This document shows, one piece after another, positions 9,059 through 19,423 of a stretch of DNA of 64,000 bases (positions are counted from its first letter, which is position 1; each line of letters opens with the position of its first letter). Source of the DNA: Artocarpus heterophyllus. Lineage: Eukaryota; Streptophyta; Magnoliopsida; Rosales; Moraceae. The stretch lies in contig CM046345.1 of the NCBI GenBank assembly GCA_025403435.1, positions 744,001 through 808,000 of the forward strand, given 5' to 3'. The notes beneath the pieces were generated by a model. It had not been told where the DNA came from, searched no databases, and saw only the letters and a list, made by a program, of their open reading frames with translations. The position numbers and the translations under genes are program-made.

Positions 9059-11032
9059 TGTGACACCCGTTATTCTCCTAACGGGTATTGAGGTAATTAA
9101 ATTAATTTTTAATGTATAAAAAAAATTGCTTCATTTAAATTTATTTTATAATATTTATTTTTATCTATTTTTAAATTTTCTAAAATTCTCCTATATTTAT
9201 TTAGTATGATTACTAAAAAGCCTTAGAACTTCTAATAAATCTCAAAAATGTCATATTGGCATTATGTGTGTTAAAGTCTTTAGATGAGACATAAGGATAT
9301 CTTTTCCAACTACTCTTGACCCTCATTTTCTTTATTTCCTCCGTGACATGCTTCAACATGTCTCCTCTATAATTGTTTCTATCACTTCTCTTCAAAGACT
9401 TCATCTTTTCTTCCTTTCTCTTCCACGGTTCCCACACTCTTCTTCTTATTTCTTTGCTGAAGCAAAATACTTAGAGAACTTCTTCAAGGCAGCCATAAAA
9501 ATCAGCCACCATCACCTCCATTTGAGCAAGAATTTCAGTCATACCGAAGTAAAGGAACCTGTTTTGAAGCCATTTCAAGCTTCCAACTAACCATAATCCG
9601 AGGTTAGAATCTTATGAACAAATTTAGTTTTTCATTTATAAATTTTCTTTTATACTAAAGGATTATTCAAATTTGCGTTCTTAAACCTAAGTATATGTTT
9701 GTTGCTATTTTGGAGCATATGTATGAAGTCTAAGTGTATATGCCCTAGACAGAAAATTTATATTGTTAAACTTTATAATACCTCTATGGGCAGTGGTTAT
9801 TTCTTGAAATTCTAAGATTAAATTAAAATAAATTTTATGAATGTAGTTGTATGTTGTGCTTTAGTTTTAATTGTCCTTATGCACGCCTTAGGATCAAGGG
9901 AGTATGGAGCTAACGTTAACTGATTCCAGGATTAAAAGATTGTTGATAAGCTTGAAAGGTAGGGATTCTATTACTCATCTTTTGTGAGGTTTTTATAGAA
10001 TTAAAATTGATTGTTTTGCCGCAATATATATATATCTATGTTGAACTGATATTATATGATTATCACATATGAAACTATGACATGGACTCGTCTTGTATTG
10101 TACGGCGAGGAACATAATGAATTAACACATGTTATAAATTGAGAAGCATGGTTAGGAAAACTAACTCTATTGATAATGATTCAATATAGAGAAATTGTGA
10201 GACATGAAGAGGGCGACGGTTACGTCCTTGGGCATGAATACCCTAAAAGGTAAAATAGGGGGAAGGCGATGACGCTTCCTTGGGTTGAAAGTCCCAAAAC
10301 ACACTGTACAGGAATCGATTTGGTGAGGACTCGGGGCTTGATGTCCCCTCACCGGAACACCCTTGGAATGTTTATAGGGTGATCAAGTGCGCCCATTTGG
10401 GTTTCGATGAGTTGAGTGATACTCAATTTAACATGGATACCTATGAACAATGATGATTGGTAATATTTGAATAAATGTGTAATTATGACACTTGGTAATG
10501 ATTAACTACGGTATCCATAAGATGTGATCATAATAAACCTCATAATCTGGAATATGATGTGACTTACTAACCATGCAGATTTTAATGTGGTAATGATAAA
10601 AACCTGAAGGTGAGTAATGGCTTTCTCTACTGAGCATAGTGTTGCTCATACCCTTATGTTTATATCTTTTCAGGACTCACTAAGTGTGAGGTGGCTACGA
10701 GAAATATAGTTGAGGAAGTGATGTAACTATATTACATTGGGACTGCTTCAATCGTTGAGAATGTTCTTCATGATAATGTAAGCATCAATTGTTACTTTCT
10801 GTGACTGTATTATAATGTGTTGAGGGTTAAAATGATGATGACAACAGTTTATATTATTAAATTTAAGGTGCTACATTAAAACTGTGGTTTATTTATCGTT
10901 TATATTTTTTATTTTTGAGTTGAGAGTTTTCATTTAAGTCCCGGGTAAATTTTATTTTTAAGGTTTTACTTTTATTATTTATTTTTATTTTATCTCATTA
11001 AAAACTGTTAACCCCCATATAGGGGTGTTACA
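9059..11032 (+). repeat. 3' LTR of LOG-carrying element
   Basis: Same length (1,974 bp) and, as far as I could compare, the same sequence as the 5' LTR. It is followed at once by the target duplication AGTAC (11033-11037). Confidence 0.97.
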
Positions 11033-11137
11033 AGTACATTGTCTACCTTGATTTTTTTTCTTTTTTGCATATATTTTCTACTTGGATTTGACCATCTAGA
11101 CATCTTTATAGATAACAGACTTGATTTTAACCCATAG

Positions 11138-11385
11138 AGATGAAAAATGATTTTTCTTTTTATTTGACCACTTAATCCCTATTTTTGCATGCGGTGTTAC
11201 GCTATTAGTTTTTCTAGTGAATGCATTATATATTAGAATAAGGCTTATTATTTTATAAGTAACTAAGTGGCTTATTATTTTATAAGTAACTAAGTTTTAC
11301 CTGCAGACATAAAAAATGACTTTCTTTTTATTTGACCACTTAATCCTTGTATTTACATGTGGCGTTATGCTTGTAGTTTTCCTTG
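11138..11385. repeat. Local direct repeats, 83 bp and 27 bp
   Basis: An unit of about 83 bp at 11138-11220 (sharing TTTCTTTTTATTTGACCACT) recurs with substitutions at 11303-11385. Between the copies, a 27-bp unit beginning GGCTTATTATTTTATAAG is present twice head to tail, at 11242-11268 and 11269-11295, without differences. Confidence 0.75.
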
Positions 11386-11499
11386 TGTATTTTCATCGAA
11401 CCTACAACTTTTCATACTACTAGTTGGCCTTACCTATGAAATCCATTAGTTCTTTACCCCCTTTTTCTTTTTAATATAGTTCTTAACCTTTTTGTTGTG

Positions 11500-12580
11500 G
11501 AAGTAAGAGTTAATTTTATTTTTGACCTTTAAATTATACAATTTTGTCTGTTTTGACTTGAATTTTAAAACATAACAAATCATATCATTGAACTATTCAA
11601 CTTGTCTTATTTTGTCCATTTCGTTACCAAAACCATTAAATGTTGACAAAATTGATCCGATAATTTCACTTTTAGCTCATAAACTATGTAACTTGTCTCA
11701 TTTTAATAATTTCATTGCTAAATCTGTTAAATATTAAAGGATTAAGACAAACAATCACCTTGAACTTTTGGCTCTATATATGTTTTTAAAATATATTTTG
11801 GACGCAAATTCTCAAAATTCTATTTATTCATTATATAAGTTTTGTAAATTTTTATTCTTTTTTAATAATTTTGTTGATAAAATTATTATTATTATTATTT
11901 TGCTCTGGAAGCTTTATCAAATTTTCTTCATTATATGATTGAAAATGAATTAAAAAACAAATATGAACAAATAAGAAAAAAACACTTGGATATATGGGTA
12001 CGTGATGAAAAAGACACATAAATGATATAATATAATCTACTTGTCATTTTTATGAATAAAATGACATAAGAATTGATATTTCGCTTAATTAAACTCAAAA
12101 ATCACAAAACAAAACCTCAAAAGTCTTACAAATATTAAGTCGACAAATATATATATATTTGTTTATGAAATTCCCTATTTGTATGTTTGAGATGCATAAA
12201 ATTTGATTAAAAAATATTTAATCTTGATCTTTGATTTATAATTTATTGATCAAGTGCATATATATGCAGCTTAATTCATCAATATTTAACAGATTTAGTA
12301 ATTGAAGAGCCAAAATAGCAAGTTTCATAGCTTAAGGGTGTGATTTATTATAATTTAAAGTTTAAGAATCAAAATAAGACAAGTTGATAGTTTAGGGGCA
12401 TAAATGTGAATTTTTTCGCCTACTTCCATTAATATTTAATGGATTTACTAACAGAAAGGCCAATATGTGACAATTTGAATAGTTTAAGAGTGTGATTTGC
12501 TTCGTTTTTAAAGTTCAAGGACCAAAATAAAATATTTTACATAGTTCAAAAAGTGAAATTAATCCTAGAAGTAATCTTAG
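11500..12580. repeat. Foldback-like element with subrepeated inverted arms
   Basis: The left arm (about 11500-11770) and right arm (about 12285-12575) match in inverted orientation. For example, the reverse complement of the left arm contains GACAAGTTGAATAGTT and the right arm has GACAATTTGAATAGTT. Each arm is made of two related units; on the right they lie at about 12285-12415 and 12432-12560. The middle is AT-rich and non-coding. The design fits a foldback or long-TIR DNA transposon derivative. I could not place a target duplication. Confidence 0.55.
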
Positions 12581-13685
12581 CATAACTTTTTGACAGCTCA
12601 AGGATTATCAGTTAAAAGTTCAAGAATTAAAGCAAGACAACTGATATCAAAATCAAATAATAATAATAATGACAATAATAATTGACAAAAACTAATCATA
12701 TACAAAAGACTTGTTTGGGATAACTTGTACTTTTATTTTTAAGTAGTAGAATAAGAGAAACATAAACTTGAGTTTTTTAATTAATATTTAAATAATACAT
12801 GAATTTGATTAAATAAGTAAAAGTCTTTATTGAAATAAAAAATGATACAATTTAAAAATATAGATGTAGTTTTTAATTTATAATTTTTAAATATAAAATC
12901 AATAATATATATAAAAAAGGCTTTTTATTAGTGTTTTTTTATAAGCACCTAAACAACTTCTCTGACAAGTACTTATAAAAGTATAAAAGTGATAAGTATT
13001 TTTTTCACGGGTCATAAACGAGCCACAAAGCAAATTTTTCATACAATGACGTAAAACAGCTTAAAATAAGTCGGGTCAACATTTACTCGCGATCTCGACC
13101 GTTTACATTGAACTGTTACACGTGGCAGAACAGATAGTGGGTTCCAAAGAATATACCGACTCTACCGAAACGTCCACGGAAGAATGAAATAAAGCAAAAG
13201 ACGGTTTGACTCTACCGGGGACACAGTACGCACCCCTGTTCAAAACCGGGTCCCACATTCAAACACTTTATACCTCTTCCGACATAAGTCGTCATTCCTC
13301 TCGGCCTCCCACGCACTTTGCGTATCCAACTCTCTCTCTTTCTCTCTCTTCTCTTTCTCTCTCCTCTTCAGTAGTTTAACTGCGTTGACTGAGAAGACAT
13401 CCTAAAAACCAAATCCACCTCTTTCTTTCTATCCTTTTTTTTCTTCTCTCTTTCTTCTCCTTTCTTTCCCGAATTTCCAATTATGCCCTCTCCGGCCTCC
13501 CCTATTTGCGCCCTGCACCCTCTACGCCGGCTCCATTTCCCCGCCTCCTCCGGTACCTCTCTTTTCTCTCTCTAGAATCTACAGAAAATTCCACAAACCA
13601 GGCTAGGGTTTTGTTTTTCCTTGCCGTCTAGGTCTGTAAATTTTGAATATTTTGAAAAAAAGAGAAGTTTTTTTTTTTTTGAGAG
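12581..13685. other. Spacer and promoter/5' leader of OBE4
   Basis: AT-rich DNA to about 13080, then a sharp rise in GC and in pyrimidines. A TATA-like TTTATACC lies near 13267-13274. A CT-rich leader follows from about 13330, typical of plant 5' UTRs. CTAGGGTTTT near 13604-13613 is a reversed telobox-type motif often found in leaders of growth-related plant genes. The exact transcription start cannot be read from sequence alone. Confidence 0.4.
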
Positions 13686-16600
13686 ATGAAGAGGCTGAGA
13701 TCGACCGAAGACCTGGATTCGTACGGAAAGGATCCGAATCCGAGTTCGAATCCGAACCGGTCGTCGTTGTCGTCTTCTTCTTCGCACAGAAGCTTTTACT
13801 ACAAGTCTGATAAGTCTGATACAGTACGGAAGGGTTTGGTGTCTCCGTCGTCGGCGGCGGCGGCGACGACGAGTGGTGGTGGAGGTGGTCGGTATGATTG
13901 GGATCGATCGGCGGTGGAGGACGACCGGGAGGGGTCGAGGATGGTGAAGAAGCGATCGGAGAATGATTTCGAGGGTTTTGATCGGAGGAAAGGGTTCGAT
14001 CGGTATAGGGATGACGGCGGCGGTGGTGGGGGAGGAGAGAGTAGAGGGTACGATCGGAGCTTAATGCACCGGTCGGAGAGCTTTTTTGGTCCAAGAAGGG
14101 AGTTTCCGAAGGGGTTTAGGTCGGAGCGGGATCGATCGAGGAGGGAAGGGAGTGTGGTGTTGTCGTGGCGGAGATTCGGCGGCGTGAACAAGGAGTTTGA
14201 TGATGGAGGAGGAGGAGGAGGGAGTAGGAGTAGTAGGTTGATGGAGGAGAGAGGGGATGGGATTAGGGATGTGAGGTCACCGACGTGGTCGAATTCGAGG
14301 GAATCTGGGAGTGAGCAGTCTAGGGTTAGGTCTCCTCCGCCGAGGGGATTGAGGGAAGGGAAATCGATGTCGGTGTCGAAGTCGAAATCGAAGTCCCCGA
14401 CGTGGTCGAAGGACTCGGTGGGGAGCGAACAGTCGAAGTGTGTTGAGGTGAAGAAGGCTAGTGAGGAGGAGGGCGTTCAGGTGGAGAGTGGGAGCAGTAG
14501 TGAAATGGAGGAAGGAGAGCTTGAACCAGAACCGGAACCGAAATCAGAGGCCGGAGGGGAACCCAAATCGGTTTCTGAAGTTGAAGGTGATAAGGAAGAA
14601 GTTCAGGTTCATGGTGGGATGGAGATTGATGATAGGAAAGTTGAGAGCGAGGATATGAATACTGTTGTAAAGGATAAAGATGAGTTACAGAGCAAAGAAG
14701 ATATAGAGGAATGGAATGAGAAGGGTGTTTGTGAAGTTAAAGATGTGGATGAAGAAGTTGATCGAGTGTTAAATCACGAGGGAAATTCGGCCAGTGAAAA
14801 ATTCGGCGGCGGGTCCAATATCGGAACTGAGATCCATAGTGAAGGTGATGAGAGAGAGGAAGAATGTTTGAGGGGTGTTGAGGAGGGAAAGGATGAGACA
14901 GCGCAAGGCCACCAAGTTGAGAAGTCGCTGCAATCTGATGGGGAACCTAGAGAGGACAAGGGTATAGATCTTGAAGTCGAGGCAGAGGGTGTCGAAGAGA
15001 GGGGGATGGATGACAAAAGGACGGAGAATGGGGCGGCTGAAGAAGATATGACAAAGGCAACAGAGAGTTTGGCTCAGAGTTTAAAGGACAAAGGGAAGAG
15101 TGTGGTGGTTTTGCCTACCCATGTTGTGGAATCGGCTGCAGATGATTTTGGCTGGATTGATAGAGAGCCTAGAGATCTCATGACTTGCAGGGAAAGTGAT
15201 GTGGAAATGGAAGGGCCCAGCATCAGAGGGTTTGAGTTGTTTAGTAGCTCTCCTGTTAAAAGACAGGAGAAAGCCAATCAGTCTGGTGCCAACAGTATGC
15301 AGAAGGATGACAAGCTCACGCTCGAACCGCTCGAACTTTCTCTTAGCTTACCCAATGTCTTGTTACCCATTGGTGCAGCTCCCGGTTCCCCTGGCCAAGC
15401 AAGGAGTGTTCAGTCCTTGACTAATACGTTTCAAACCAATTCGGATGGGTTTACGGCATCGGTGTCCTTTTCAGGCTCTCAGTCTTTTTATCACAACCCC
15501 AGCTGCTCTCTGACGCAGAATTCCTTGGACAACTTGGAACAATCAGTTAAAAGTCGTCCCCTTTTTGGGGGGATTGACTGGCAGGCTCTGTCTCAGAATG
15601 AGCCTAAGAATAATAAAGAAGTTCCCTTGTATCAAAGGATTTTGCTGAATGGAAACGGGTCTCAATCTCATCAGCAATCTCAACCGGCATATAATGGTCA
15701 ACCTGCACAAGGGCAGCGTCCCAGGATGCCCGAGGGCGGGAGCTCTAAGATGGTCAATGGTTTGGAAAGGCCGCTCGGCTTCCATAAACAGTTGTCAGGA
15801 GGACACTCAAGGCACCACCATGATGATGTTAGGTCTCCTTCCCATAGTGTTGGGTCTCATGAAATTGGGTCAAGTTATAGTTTTGAGAGGAATAGATTGA
15901 TGAGGGAGAAAAGTAGTGGTAGTTTATACAGGACTAGTAGCTCGAAAATGGACCAAGAACAGTTTCCTTGTGGTGGGGTTGAATTTGTTGAGACAGTCAT
16001 TGGCAGGATAGTATCGGAGCCGATACCATTAATGGCTAGGAAATTTCATGAAATGAATGGACAATCCTTGGTATATTTAAAGGATAGCATCCGGGAGATC
16101 ATGCTGAATGCGGAAAAGCGTCGGCAGATAGGTGCATTACAGAAAGCGCTGGTGAATCGGCCGGACATGACCTTGGAAATGCTTCTGAAATCCCATAGGG
16201 TACAGCTAGAAATTTTGGTTGCTCTCAAGACTGGTTTACCAGATTTTCTTCAGCAAGATATGAGTGTTTCGTCCTCTGATCTAGCTGAGATTTTTCTCAA
16301 CTTAAGGTGCAGAAATCTTGCTTGTCGGAGCCCTGTGCCTGTGGACGAATGTGATTGCAAAGTTTGTTCTCAGAAAAATGGCTTTTGCAGCTCTTGTATG
16401 TGTCTTGTCTGCTCGAAATTCGACATGGCATCGAACACATGTAGTTGGGTTGGTTGCGATGTTTGTCTTCATTGGTGCCATGCTGATTGCGCGCTGCGGG
16501 AATCTTATATTAGAAATGGACGTAGTGCCACTGGGTCACAAGGAACATCTGAGATGCAATTTCATTGTGTTGCCTGTGATCACCCTTCTGAGATGTTTGG

Positions 16601-18266
16601 CTTCGTGAAGGAGGTTTTTCAAAATTTTGCAAAAGAGTGGACGGCTGAAACTCTTTCCAAGGAACTCCAATATGTCAAAAGAATCTTCGCCGCGAGCAAG
16701 GACTTGAGAGGGAGACGGCTTCAAGAGATTGCTGGTCAAATGTTGGCAAGATTGACGAATAAGTCTGAGCTTCCCGACGTTTACAGTCACATCATGGCCT
16801 TCCTGAATGGTAAAGAATTTATTTTCTTGATCAAGAAATCTACTTTTTGTTGCTTAATGAAAAGATCATTTGTATTTACATGTAAGACGGGAGGATAGCA
16901 GACTAAGTAGTAGTAGTGGTAGTTGTTGTTGTTGTTTCTTTTCTTTCTTTTTTGAAAACAAGTTAAAAAATTCCTGTATATCGAGTGATTGACTTGTCTT
17001 TTCTCCCAGTTTGGATCTTAAGTATATTCATTTTGATACATTGGACACTTTATTATTTATTTCTTTTAATTTGTGAGGATATTTGTTAAGGAAAACAGTC
17101 AGACATTCTGCAAAATAACTATTAAACCTACTCGTCTTCCAGTTGATTTGGAAAATCTCCCCTTTTGCGAAGTTTCTTGGCTTGGAAAATAAGCATGAAA
17201 AAAAGTTATATCATTTATCTATCTGATCTAGGCAGCAAATATAATTGCTTCGTTGAAAAGTTATAGTTTTAAAGTTAAGCATAAGAAATTGCAATCTGTT
17301 TGCGACTTTCCATTTGTGCATGAGATTGTGTTTGTTTATGCGTGTGTTTATAGAAATTATTTTGTCTAATTTGTTTCCATATTTGTTTGGGTATATAGAA
17401 GCAAAAGTTGCATCTTCTTTTCTTATTTTGTTCCATGTATTACACTTGTTGCTTTTCTAGGCCCGTTGAGGATTTTAGACTTTATATCAATCTTTTAGTG
17501 GTGCTGGAAATTGGTGAACTTCTGAATATGCATCTATTGGCAGCTCTGCAAGTGCTTGGTGTTTAAAGAGATAGCTTAGCTTTGCAGGATATTTTGCATC
17601 ACGCGTGATTTTTCATTGATACCTACTTGGTACAGTCCTTCCCAAACGCAATTTCTATTTAACATGGAAGTTGAATTATGAGATTGTTATACTTTGATTG
17701 CAGATAGCGATTCCTTCAAGGTGAGCAGTACCCCTCTTACATCTGGAAAGGAACAAAGTAAAGTGAGCAATGGGATTGCCGGGCCGAGCCAAGAGCCCTC
17801 GTGGCTAAAGACTGCTTATTCGGATAAGATCCCTCAATTGGAAATACCCGCTAGTTTACTTCCTAGCTATAGCTATGACAGGAATGATAAACGCATTGTG
17901 GACTTGGAGTTGCAGACAAGCAGTGCTCTGAAGGAACCTCTTTTTGATGAGTTGGAGAGCATTGTGAAAATTAAACTAGCAGAGGCTAACATGTTCCAGG
18001 CACGGGCTGATGATGCGAGAAGAGAGGCCGAGGGGCTGCAGCGTATAGCCATGGCAAAGAACGAAAAGATTGAGGAAGAGTACATGAGTAGAATCGCAAA
18101 GTTGCACTTGGACGAGTCTGAGCAATTGCGTAAACAGAAGCTTGAAGAACTGCAGGCCATAGAACGAACGCATCTCGAGTACTTCAACATGAAGATGAGA
18201 ATGGAAGCAGAAATTAAAGATCTTTTAGTGAAAATGGAAGCTACAAAGCGGAACCTTGCTGCGTAA
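13686..18266 (+). CDS. OBE4: OBERON4/TITANIA-type PHD-finger protein (two coding exons)
   Basis: The coding exons are 13686-16809 and 17704-18266, joined in phase 1 by a GT-AG intron of 894 bp (donor GTAAAG, acceptor TTGCAG). The product is 1,228 aa. The N-terminus MKRLRSTEDLDSYG is the hallmark of OBE3/OBE4 (TITANIA) proteins. Residues 1-480 are highly charged (RS, E, K and Gly runs, poly-Ser), followed by a Ser/Asn/Gln-rich linker. A conserved helical segment precedes a Cys/His-rich PHD-like domain at about 875-965 (CRNLAC, CDCKVC, CSSCMCLVC, HWCHADC, HCVAC). The C-terminal 110 residues form a coiled coil. OBE proteins are nuclear chromatin readers needed for root and shoot meristem establishment together with auxin-response factors. 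If the intron were retained, the frame would end at 16898 after 1,070 aa and lose the coiled coil. Confidence 0.93.
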
Positions 18267-18902
18267 ATTGGTCGATTAACAAATTTTTGTGTCGATTTGC
18301 CATGTTTTGCAGGTGATATACATCCTTCCCTTGCGAAATATTGTTTTCTAATGTAATCCAAGGTTCTGATCCACAGTAGTTATTTTTATCTTTAGGTGTT
18401 TTTTTTTTTTTTTTGTTTTTTGGAAATATTTGTCTCTGTTCATTAGCTTTGAAACCGCTAACCAAATTATGTACAGAGTCTGATCTCTTGTGCTGTAAAT
18501 TACCATCCAACTTGTTGGAAGCTATCTTAAAAAAGATTATTGATTATGCTTTTTTCCCCCTTGTAAGGTTTCACATACAGGGCTTGAACATTCTTTGTGA
18601 TGAATACTCTACTTTGTTGCGTTTCTAAGATTTTGTGGATAAAGATTAGTTGGATCTGAGATAATGGGAGGACAGTCGCCTCCACATTAATTTTCTTTTA
18701 CCCTTGTTTCCTTTTTTCTTCCCTTCAATTGAGATTCAAGAGGAAGTTGCAAAAAATACCCAGCTTTACAAGTATATACAGTAAACGAGAGTAACAAAGG
18801 ATACAACTAATGGAGTCTCAATGCATGATACATATGCATGAGAAACACGTGGAAGAAAAATACACACGTGTCTCAAAAGTGAGACCTCCGAGCCTTCTGG
18901 CT
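18267..18902. other. 3' flank of OBE4
   Basis: 636 bp, T-rich, which should hold the OBE4 3' UTR and the end of the convergent small-protein gene. No ORF with coding character is visible. Confidence 0.5.
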
Positions 18903-19199
18903 TCATTTATGGTGTTTTGTCCCTGAGCTTTTCTGTTGAGTGCTCGGTGCGCCGCTTTTCATGGCGGCAACCATGCTCGCTTTGCTTTGTGGTTGAGTCG
19001 GGTGATGAGTGATCTTCGATTGAGATGTGTGATGGGTGACCTTTTGTTGAGTAATATGGTGTGTGTCTTCCAAAACAACAGCTTTTGCTTTGCCTTGAGT
19101 TGCACTCGTGTGATGAGTGGTCTTTTGTTGGGTCTGTGTACTTTTCTCCTGCCCGGTAACTGTTTTTACGTCGCCTCGTTTACTTGTGTTATGAACCAT
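18903..19199 (-). CDS. Small His/Thr/Gln/Lys-rich repetitive protein, copy 1
   Basis: The first ATG gives 98 aa. The protein is a run of degenerate repeats with the themes TQQK, THHTS and QGKAKAVVLED; it is basic, rich in His, Thr, Gln and Lys, and has no signal peptide or membrane segment. The frame stays open upstream to about 19325 and encodes more of the same repeat, but has no ATG there. The codon that aligns with the start of the paralogue at 21865 is ACG, not ATG, within an otherwise matching CAAAAGCCAYG context. So this copy either starts at 19199, uses the ACG, or has lost its normal start. A TATA box (TATAAAATATATAG on the minus strand, about 19408-19423) sits at the expected distance. 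The function is unknown to me. Confidence 0.55.
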   Translation of the reverse strand: MVHNTSKRGDVKTVTGQEKSTQTQQKTTHHTSATQGKAKAVVLEDTHHITQQKVTHHTSQSKITHHPTQPQSKASMVAAMKSGAPSTQQKSSGTKHHK

Positions 19200-19407
19200 T
19201 TTTTGTTGAGTTTGTGTTTGTGAACTTTTCTCCCTTGTGACTCCTTGCCCCTTGCCTTGACTTTGAGTACTTGCGTGATGAGTTATCTTTTGCTTGCTCT
19301 GTTGTGTCTTCTTCGTGGCTTTTGTTTGTTGGGAGAACTAATATTTGCTTGCTAATTGCTGTTAATTGGTAACTGAATTTTCAGACGAGGCAAACAGCAA
19401 CTATTTA

Positions 19408-19423
19408 TCTATATATTTTATAA
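19408..19423 (-). promoter_or_regulatory. TATA box of small-protein gene, copy 1
   Basis: On the minus strand TATAAAATATATAG lies about 85-100 bp upstream of the ACG codon that replaces the paralogue's start. Copy 2 has a TATA-rich stretch at a comparable place. This supports real transcription units. Confidence 0.45.

Larger units (their letters stand above)
2896..11032 (+). mobile_element. Non-autonomous LTR retrotransposon carrying LOG-like and cysteine-rich ORFs
   Basis: Two LTRs of identical length (1,974 bp) start TGTGACACCCG and end GGGGTGTTACA. The 5-bp direct repeat AGTAC flanks the element (2891-2895 and 11033-11037). A primer-binding site follows the 5' LTR and a polypurine tract precedes the 3' LTR. 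The interior (4870-9058, 4,189 bp) has none of the gag, protease, RT, RNase H or integrase motifs, so movement must have needed enzymes from another element. It holds two intact ORFs instead: a cysteine-rich basic protein (6290-6811) and a LOG-like protein (7454-8104). The tract TTTCGAGGACGAAATTTC just before the PPT is a signature of Ty3/gypsy chromovirus-type elements and closely resembles the end of the Ty3 element at 61800-61835. The identical LTRs argue for very recent insertion. Confidence 0.95.

Noticed and set aside
13572..14191. Minus-strand Pro/Ser-rich frames over OBE4 exon 1
   Set aside because: Antisense shadows of the Gly/Arg/Ser-rich coding sequence; no independent support.
17694..18266. 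Separate 190-aa gene downstream of OBE4
   Set aside because: It joins in frame to the upstream exon through consensus splice sites and supplies the expected C-terminal coiled coil, so it is OBE4 exon 2.
18936..19223. Plus-strand Cys/Leu-rich frame opposite small-protein copy 1, and a similar one at 21476-21892
   Set aside because: The minus-strand frames share conserved repeats and TATA signals. The plus-strand frames look like complements of the His/Gln repeats. A plus-strand gene cannot be fully excluded.
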